Source of the DNA: Patellifolia procumbens
Lineage: Eukaryota; Streptophyta; Magnoliopsida; Caryophyllales; Amaranthaceae
Direction of reading: 5' to 3'
Assembly: GCA_947645195.1 (NCBI GenBank)
Contig: CANSGD010000193.1
Span: 9,114,001-9,178,000, forward strand
DNA: 64,000 nucleotides
Shown here: piece by piece, positions 57,776-64,000 of the stretch
Layout of the letters: each line of letters starts with the position of its first letter
How positions within the stretch are numbered: position 1 is the first letter of the stretch
Translations under genes and position numbers: made by a program
The notes under the pieces: generated by a model
Told to the model about the DNA's origin: nothing
Databases searched by the model: none
What the model saw: only the letters and a program-made list of their open reading frames with translations

Positions 57776-59616
57776 TTGCCAAGCTCCCTGACATAATTTT
57801 TGTGCCCTCGCAAAGTTGGTCCTCCGGCTGCAAATCCGCCGAATATCACCAAAACCACATATTCATCTGTACTAGCACTTTCTTTCTTTTTACTCTGCCG
57901 AAAATCCTTCTTCTGAAAACGACTCTCACGAGAGACGTATTGATTCATCTTACCCTGTTTTGCCAGGTTCTCCAAAGCTCTCTTCAAGTGCTTACATTCA
58001 TTAGTCTCATGCCCACAATCTTTGTGGAAGTGGCAGTACTTACTTCTGTCCCTGTTCTTGTAAGGTGTCTTCATCTCGACCGAAGCTTTGAGTTCATGCT
58101 GATCCTTGATTTCCATAAGGATGGAGTACAGGTCCTTATTGAACTCGATGGGTTCAGCTGAGACAGCCCTTTCTTTTCTTTTCTCCCTTCTTGACGTGGT
58201 GGTGCTTGAAGACACTACCCAGGTCTCAGCCTTCTTAGGATTGTTCTTCGGTTTTTGAACAAGTTCCTCGGGCTTCTTAGACTCTGTGTGCTTAGCTTCA
58301 GCACACACCTCTGTCGCGTGAATAAAAGCTTCGGCCTCTCTTAAAGCTTCGGCCAAAGTGCTTACTTTCTTCTTGACCAAATCAAACTTGAAGCTTCCTG
58401 GACGCAGTCCACGAATGAACGCATCGAATGCTACCCCAGCATTCAAGTCGTGGATCTGTAAGGCTTCGAGATTAAACCTCTTCACAAAACTTCTTAGGGA
58501 TTCTTTTGGGGCTTGGACGATCTTCCCCAAATGAATACTAGTCTTCTGTTCTTGCCTGTTGGCCACAAAGTGACTGGTGAATGAATAACTTAACTCAGTA
58601 AAGTTGTTGATGGAATTGGCTGGTAAATTGTTGAACCATTTATGGGCAACCCCTTTAAGGGTAGCCGGGAAGTTCTTACACCACGTAGCATCGTCCACAG
58701 CCTGGACGTACATTTGGTGTTTGTATGCTGAAAGATGATCATCTGGATCAGTGGTCCCGTCAAAAGGATCAATGGTTGGTAGCTTAACCTTAGCACAGGG
58801 AGGGGATTGCATTATTCTGGCTGAGAAAGGCGTCGGCCAATCTATGCGTAGCTCCCTAAAGCGTGCATCAACTGGAACTGTATCTATTCGGCATTCCCTG
58901 AGGACTGGATTAGATGAACTGACCTCCTGGGACCCTCGCCTATAAACATTCTGCTGAGAAGTCCTTCGGTAAACATTGGGCTGAACAACTGTTCGATCCT
59001 GCCAAGGTTCATAGATAGACGGAGTCCTTCCTTGCTCCAGAGTGTGACTCCGAATCCGCAGACTGGGATCCTGCAAATATGGCGTTGATCCAGTAGCCGA
59101 CCTTTGTTGAGCCGTTACCCTCTTTGCTTGCAAGTATTCCCTAGCGTCAGTCTCCATTCGACGGCCATCCACTGGTTGGTTCACCGGGTTGGTGACCACC
59201 AGGTTCCAGTCTAGACGACTTGGTTGCTCACTACGAGCAGGATGCCTTCCCCTGGACGTTCTTCTAGCCTCTTCTGGTCGTCTAGCTCCGCTTGGTCCAG
59301 CTACATTCTCTTGGGAGGCTCCTCTCCTAGGAGAAGGCCTTGAATCCGGCTGGGTGCCTATTCTGAAAAACAGCATATTGTTCTTAATCTGCTCTTGGAC
59401 GACTTGGGCCATTTTGGCTTGAAAGTCGTTTAGAGCATTCTCCAGGTGAGCTGATGTGACTGGAAGAGCATAATTTGGCTCTAATACGGCTCGGATTGGA
59501 TCATTCTGACGAGGACCATCTCGTCCTCGGGGTGGACGTTCATCGTCAACAGTGTCATCGACCTGAACATAGGGACTCATCCTTTGTCCTCGGTTGGACG
59601 AATTGCAATCTGTCAT
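57766..59616 (-). CDS. Tat gag (616 codons, uninterrupted)
   Basis: Starts 30 bp inside the 5' LTR/primer-binding-site junction, at MTDCNSSNRGQ. It has a long Arg/Pro/Gln-rich N-terminal part; a retrotransposon gag capsid domain from about residue 275 (KLPTIDPFDGTTDPDDHLSA, KWFNNLPANSI); a Lys/Glu-rich linker; and the Tat-type zinc finger YCHFHKDCGHETNEC at about 520. It is the only full-length retroelement ORF in the window with no stop or frameshift. It overlaps the protease frame by about 10 bp at its end in another phase. Product would coat element RNA in cytoplasmic particles; whether it is expressed is unknown. Confidence 0.85.
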   Translation of the reverse strand: MTDCNSSNRGQRMSPYVQVDDTVDDERPPRGRDGPRQNDPIRAVLEPNYALPVTSAHLENALNDFQAKMAQVVQEQIKNNMLFFRIGTQPDSRPSPRRGASQENVAGPSGARRPEEARRTSRGRHPARSEQPSRLDWNLVVTNPVNQPVDGRRMETDAREYLQAKRVTAQQRSATGSTPYLQDPSLRIRSHTLEQGRTPSIYEPWQDRTVVQPNVYRRTSQQNVYRRGSQEVSSSNPVLRECRIDTVPVDARFRELRIDWPTPFSARIMQSPPCAKVKLPTIDPFDGTTDPDDHLSAYKHQMYVQAVDDATWCKNFPATLKGVAHKWFNNLPANSINNFTELSYSFTSHFVANRQEQKTSIHLGKIVQAPKESLRSFVKRFNLEALQIHDLNAGVAFDAFIRGLRPGSFKFDLVKKKVSTLAEALREAEAFIHATEVCAEAKHTESKKPEELVQKPKNNPKKAETWVVSSSTTTSRREKRKERAVSAEPIEFNKDLYSILMEIKDQHELKASVEMKTPYKNRDRSKYCHFHKDCGHETNECKHLKRALENLAKQGKMNQYVSRESRFQKKDFRQSKKKESASTDEYVVLVIFGGFAAGGPTLRGHKNYVRELGKCC

Positions 59617-59627
59617 CTCTGCGCCTC

Positions 59628-59645
59628 CCCACAGACGGCGCCAAA
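59628..59645 (-). other. Primer-binding site of the Tat element
   Basis: Minus-strand TTTGGCGCCGTCTGTGGG directly follows the 5' LTR end (AAACA). This is the usual site type for Tat elements. Confidence 0.75.
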
Positions 59646-60228
59646 TGTTTTACGTAAACTTTGTATGTAACGGTGTTAGTCCAGATGGTGGACAGGTGTA
59701 GGGTTGATAATATTGGGAGGCTTGTGCAGAGGCGTCGCTTCGTTCCCGAACCTGCAAAAGGGGAAAACCAAACCGGAGGTTTGGGTTTGATTCCCTCTCT
59801 GATGCTTAAGTCAGTATTCAATAGATAAAATCTGGGTATGAATTTTGACAGAGTAAGTTTAAGAGAGAATAGTTGTGTATCTTTTACCTGATTATGAGGA
59901 ACTATTTATAGTATCTATGTATAGAAAGGAGCACCCTAGAATGGAGAGATGTGATTGGTCGGGCAATGGGAGAGCGACACTTGTCATGGTCTGATTGTCC
60001 TGAGCCCTTTATCCAATCACATTCTTCCTCTTTAGGGGATTTTGGGCTGATTATTCCTTCCTTTAAGGAATAATTGGGCCTCTAGTTTGCAGCTTTGGTG
60101 ACATCATTAGCTCCCCCCTAACACGCTGCCAAGTGTCAAAGAGGGGGGTGGGCCACGTGTCATCAGTACATTGGGCCACGTGGCAGTCTTTGACTGGACC
60201 ACGTGTCCTTTTCTAATATGTTACAACA
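59646..60228 (-). repeat. Tat 5' LTR (583 bp)
   Basis: Minus strand starts TGTTGTAACATATTAG and ends CGTAAAACA; flanked by CTTGT at 60229. It matches 28519-29099 closely, though with visible substitutions and small indels. Confidence 0.92.
59902..59911 (-). promoter_or_regulatory. TATA box of the Tat 5' LTR
   Basis: CTATTTATAG on the plus strand is CTATAAATAG on the minus strand, in the right orientation for the element's genomic RNA. G-box-like CACGTG words lie upstream at about 60154, 60177 and 60200, plus TTTGACT at 60189. Confidence 0.6.
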
Positions 60229-60334
60229 CTTGTAATAAAGCATGTTGATTATTTGTGTTTTTAAATCGGTTGCTACGTTATAGGGATTTGAAAATGAAGT
60301 TTATGTCTTAATTGCGAAAGTTAGTTTGATCATA

Positions 60335-60591
60335 CTACCTCCGTTCCATATGTATTGCAACATAGGGAGTTTTACGCCTCCCAACGCACTACTTTAAACG
60401 TTAATATCTCTAATTTTATTTAAGTAAAAATTATAAAAAGTTGATATTCATTAAACATATATCGAGACGAATCTAACAAGATCCCACATGACTATATTTA
60501 TTCTTATGTATAAATCACAAAAGAAGGTCAAAAGAGAGTGTATAAATAGTGCAAAATGTCAAAGGTTGCAATACATTTGGAACAGAGGTAG
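60335..60591. mobile_element. Stowaway-like MITE (257 bp)
   Basis: Ends CTACCTCCGTTCCATATGTA and the complement of TACATTTGGAACAGAGGTAG, imperfect inverted repeats with TA on both sides. No ORF. Confidence 0.88.
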
Positions 60592-60848
60592 TACTATTTT
60601 GGAATTGATATGTTGATTTCTAGTTGATTTTGAGTGTAGCCATTTGGCATCTAAATTATTTTTAATTGAATTTTGAGTGTAAGGTCATACCACATCTCAA
60701 AAGATTTTTTGGATTGATTTGAGTTATTTTCTAATTTTATACATTCGGTTTGATTGAGGGTTGGGAGCCTGAGTGTAAGGTCGTCTGACGCCTCATTGAT
60801 TTGGACAATTCTAACTACTTGGGTTGCGCATTACAAGTAGAACATATA

Positions 60849-61105
60849 CTTCTTCCTTTTCGCAATACTTGCAACGTTTCTTGTTTGCACACTATTTAAT
60901 GCAATACCTTAAACCTTACTATCTCTAATAATTGATAAGAAAACATTGTGAAAGTTGATATTATGAGAGTACGCATTAAGACAAATTTAATAAGATCCCA
61001 CTTGACAATATATTTTCTTATACACTTGTGAAAAATATAACATAAGATTGATAGATGAATAGTGATTATTATGCTAATGTTGCGAGTATTGCGAAACAAA
61101 GGAAG
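60849..61105. mobile_element. Stowaway-like MITE (257 bp)
   Basis: Starts CTTCTTCCTTTTCGCAATAC and ends GTATTGCGAAACAAAGGAAG, with TA on both sides. Same length as the preceding MITE but different ends. No ORF. Confidence 0.88.
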
Positions 61106-61194
61106 TATATGTTATACATGGGTTAGTGGTTGTCGTCCGACAATTTGATTGTGTAAGGTCGTCGGACATCAATCCAAAATTGGGAGTTTGGCAA

Positions 61195-61814
61195 TTCTTA
61201 CACAAGTCAAGCTTGAGTTTTTTATTTAGGTGAAACTCGGGTCCCTAACTTGTTTGATTAAGCATATTTAATTAATTGATCACCTTTTAAGCATGATTTG
61301 GGTTCTTTAGGTGAAGAATTGAGAAATGAAGTCTAGAGGTGATCATATGTTACTTGCTAGGTTAACTAAGCCATGAAAAGAGGACTTGGGCAAACTAGGA
61401 TCCTATTATTTCATTATGAGTTGTGAAAATACTTGATTCATTGATCATACCATGATACTATGGTATGATTGATTGATTAAGTCTTTTTAATTACTTTGAG
61501 AAAGCAATTAGGATACTATGAATGATTTGTTCCTTAATTAACCCTATTGATTTCTCCATACGTGGCAATTGGTTGAGACTTGACTGATTGGTGAGTACCC
61601 CTAGTGTTTCTTTTTTGATTTTCTTAGTCGTATTTAGTTAATTGGCTAATTGGCAGTTCATTAGATTTTAAACCATTTCTATAAGTAGATTTGACTCATT
61701 GCAATCGTTAGGCGATTGACGATTTAACTTTTGCTTCCTTGTGGATTCAACCCTATACTTACCTTTCTTAGCTATGTTAAGTTATAATTTGGCACCTACA
61801 CAACGAGTATGTCA
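61195..61814 (+). repeat. Athila-type LTR fragment, 3' part
   Basis: Colinear with about 16080-16693: AATTGATTGATCACC, GAATTGTGGAAATACTTGA-like, CCCCTAGTGT(T/C)TCTTTT, TTTGCTTCCT(T/C)GTGG, then the end ACGAGTATGTCA. The 5' half with U3 and TATA is missing. Confidence 0.6.
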
Positions 61815-61847
61815 CTAGTGTAGGTTGTACTTAGTTAGATACATACT

Positions 61848-62050
61848 CTATGTTTCTCAAAAATTGTTACAATTTCCTTTTTTAGACGTTTCATTAAAAT
61901 TGTTACACTTCTAATTTTTCCATTTTGAGATATATGGCCCACTAGTTTTTTACTCAATTAAAATGTTAGTGGTTCCTACACTTTTATCATTTTTCATACT
62001 TTTTATTATTTATTATCTCTCCTAAACTTACTTTTCCCATTATTGTCATG
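61848..62050. repeat. Possible truncated MITE
   Basis: TACTCTATGTTTCTCAAAAATTG resembles the end of Stowaway-like elements, but I find no matching inverted end. Confidence 0.25.
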
Positions 62051-62099
62051 TTTTCATACTCATTTCCTTGGTTATTTGGCTCGAAATTACCAAAACGAC

Positions 62100-63770
62100 T
62101 AATATTGACCTAAATCCATCTAGGATAAAGTTTTTAGACTTTGAATAAGCATAAAATAGTAGTCGATGTGAATATGCATGAATTGGATAGTATAGGTGAG
62201 ATTTAGATCAAAATATGCATGAATTAGGCTACTGGGGTCTGGGGGTAGATAACAAGCATAAAATGACCAAGAACGACCAATAACATTCCAAACCCACCCA
62301 AACACAAACCATGCTACCTAGAACAAATTTTTTTACTTTGATAAGCCTAAGGGCCTGTTAATTTCAGCTTAATTTCATTTCAGTTCAGTTCAGTCCAGTT
62401 CAGTTCAGTCCAGTTCAGTTCAGCTCTAATCAGTTTAGTTCAGTTCCAATCAGTTCAGTTCAGTTCAGCTCTAATCAGTTCAGTTCAGTTCCAATCAGTT
62501 CAGTTCAGTTCAGCTCCATTCTTTTATAACCATTTTGTCAAATATTACTATGTTGGTCTAATTTATTTTACTTATTGCTCTTATTATTATTATTCTATTA
62601 TTATTATTATTATTATTTATTTTTATATCATTATTATTAAGTATTATTATTATATGTATATTATTTTGTTTATTATAGCTTTATTCATTATTATTACTAT
62701 TATCATTAGGGAGGAACATGGTTTCGGTTAAAAGCACAAATAAACCCGCATTTTCAGCCCATAATCCAATCAAATCACGTCAAAATGATTTATGATGTAA
62801 TTTTGCACAGTCCGGCCCAATCATTATTTATTACTAAATATTAATATATAATTAAATCTAATTATTAAAATAGTAATATTAATTTAATTCTTAGATCGAT
62901 ATTATTGTTATTATATAATCATCATCAGGTATTAATATATTAATACAAAGACTATAAAATAATTGTTATTAACTATCATTATAATCATTAATCATTATTA
63001 TTATTAATTTATGATTATTAATATTATTTATTTATTATTATCATTTAAAAATATCCAATATACAATTATTATTATTCATTAATAATTATTCATTATTATT
63101 ACCTATCATCATAATTATTATTTTAATATTCATATTATTATTGTTTAAATATTATTTATATATTTATTCAATTCAATTCAATTCAATTCAATTTAATTCA
63201 ATTCAATTCAGTCAGTTCAATTCAGTTCAGTTCAGTTCAGCGCCAATCAATTCAATTCAGTTCAGTTCAGTTGTTTTCAATAAATCTAAACAGGCCCTAA
63301 AAGAGTTAGCATAGGTTGAACTTAAAAATACCAGAATTTGATGACTTTAGGTAGATAATTGGCTTGAACACCGAGGCCAAAGCCAACCAATTTCAACCCA
63401 AATCCACCCAGACATGTACCAAATCATCTAGAAATGACGTATTTGACTGTGAATATGCATGATTTGGTTAACTTTAATTGAAAATGTATGAATTGGGTAT
63501 GCTGGGTAGATTATACGTTCAAAATGAACCATAATACCTATAATAAGGTTTTTGACTTCTAATATGCATGAATTAGTGTAAATGCAAGAAGTGGTAGACT
63601 TGGGTAGATAGACTTAAAATAACAAGAAACGGCCTATATGGTCCAATTCCACCCAAAACCTAGAGTAGGGCCTCCAAAACATGAATTATATCACTTAGAA
63701 TAAGGTTTTTGACTTCGAATATGCGTGATTAAGTTAGTATAGGTGGAAAGTGGAAAAAAATTCACTGTAT
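62100..63770. repeat. Degenerate tandem repeat interrupted by a Tourist-like element
   Basis: AATATGCATGA(A/T)TTGG-type words recur at about 62171, 62209, 63442, 63561 and 63718, usually preceded by AAGGTTTTTGACTTC-type sequence and followed by GGGTAGAT and CCACCCAAA phrases. Unit length is irregular (about 120-160 bp on the right side). The insert at 62351-63297 splits it. Confidence 0.55.
62351..63297. mobile_element. Tourist-like (PIF/Harbinger) element with TTCAG arrays (947 bp)
   Basis: Ends GGGCCTGTT and AACAGGCCC, flanked by TAA on both sides (62348-62350, 63298-63300), the usual PIF/Harbinger target. Arrays of TTCAG / TTCAGTCCAG lie at 62380-62515 and of TTCAATTCAG at 63165-63270. 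The centre is almost pure A/T with ATT runs. No ORF. Confidence 0.75.
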
Positions 63771-64000
63771 CAAAATGACACTTAATATACTGTTGCCCCG
63801 AGCTTAGGGCAAGCCAAAAATCGCCTAAATAAAGGCTTTTAGAATCACAATAAAACAAAATTTCTCACAAGTGCCCATAATCACAAGAATCTTATGGTTA
63901 CAAAATCCTATAATACAACTTTGAAATAAAATCTTGTTGGGTTAACAAACCCTATAATACAACTTTGAAATGTAATTTTATTGGATTGGAAGTTCTATAA
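63298..64000. other. End of window, no gene seen
   Basis: Continuation of the degenerate tandem repeat to about 63770, then A/T-rich DNA with a duplicated phrase near the edge (ACAAACCCTATAATACAACTT / ACAAAATCCTATAATACAACTT, about 63900-63970). Confidence 0.45.

Larger units (their letters stand above)
28519..60228 (-). mobile_element. Tat-lineage Ty3/gypsy retrotransposon with nested insertions (31.7 kb; about 13.0 kb without them)
   Basis: LTRs at 28519-29099 and 59646-60228 are flanked by a perfect CTTGT duplication (28514-28518, 60229-60233). On the minus strand the order is 5' LTR, primer-binding site, gag, protease, RT, RNase H, second RNase H, integrase, then an antisense ORF, polypurine tract and 3' LTR. 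The second RNase H domain and the antisense ORF after integrase are marks of the Tat lineage. Later insertions are a solo LTR (32946-34558, TSD CACTG) and an Athila-like element (37450-54501, TSD GCATC). Gag is open; everything downstream is damaged. Confidence 0.93.

Noticed and set aside
28519..60228. Endogenous pararetrovirus or another viral insertion
   Set aside because: LTRs, duplications, domain order (RT before integrase) and lack of movement or coat genes identify LTR retrotransposons. There is no envelope-like ORF.

Overview
This window is nuclear DNA from a flowering plant, most likely a eudicot. The evidence is one split plant gene with a GT-AG intron, followed by about 60 kb of nested plant-type LTR retrotransposons and small MITEs. 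I cannot name the species. The TE mix would fit Caryophyllales, but that is only an impression.

Layout. (1) 1-2353: the 3' part of a PLASTID MOVEMENT IMPAIRED 1-RELATED 1 (PMIR1)-like gene, the only ordinary host gene seen. (2) 2722-12100: a decayed Ty1/copia element whose gag is split by a 6.1-kb Ty3/gypsy chromovirus (CRM-like) at 3693-9790, with matching 5-bp target-site duplications (TSDs). (3) 12.1-28.5 kb: gene-free DNA with a 504-bp foldback MITE, solo and truncated Athila-type LTRs, a 1.7-kb segment present twice (17.57 and 20.59 kb), a Stowaway MITE, and a GACCCG-rich DNA-transposon-like insert. (4) 28519-60228: one Tat-lineage Ty3/gypsy element lying on the minus strand. It spans 31.7 kb and would be about 13.0 kb without later insertions. 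(5) 60.2-64 kb: two Stowaway MITEs, an Athila LTR fragment, and a Tourist-like element carrying TTCAG arrays inside a degenerate tandem repeat.

The Tat element nests at least four levels deep. It has gag, protease, RT, two RNase H domains and integrase on the minus strand. Between pol and its 3' LTR it carries an antisense (+ strand) three-exon ORF with its own TATA box. A same-family solo LTR (32946-34558) sits near the end of that ORF. Its integrase is split by a 7.5-kb Athila-like element (37450-54501). That element is split by a second copy of the same family (41752-51268), whose gag is split by a 2,010-bp solo LTR of another gypsy lineage (43711-45720). Nearly every junction has a readable 5-bp TSD, and excising the inserts restores frame at the junctions checked.

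The Athila-like elements encode only gag-protease and no RT or integrase, so they would depend on other elements to move. Their LTRs carry arrays of the 10-bp palindrome CCCGATCGGG upstream of the TATA box. These two traits, plus the antisense ORF, are the most unusual biology here. All retroelement coding regions except the Tat gag are broken by stops, frameshifts or insertions.
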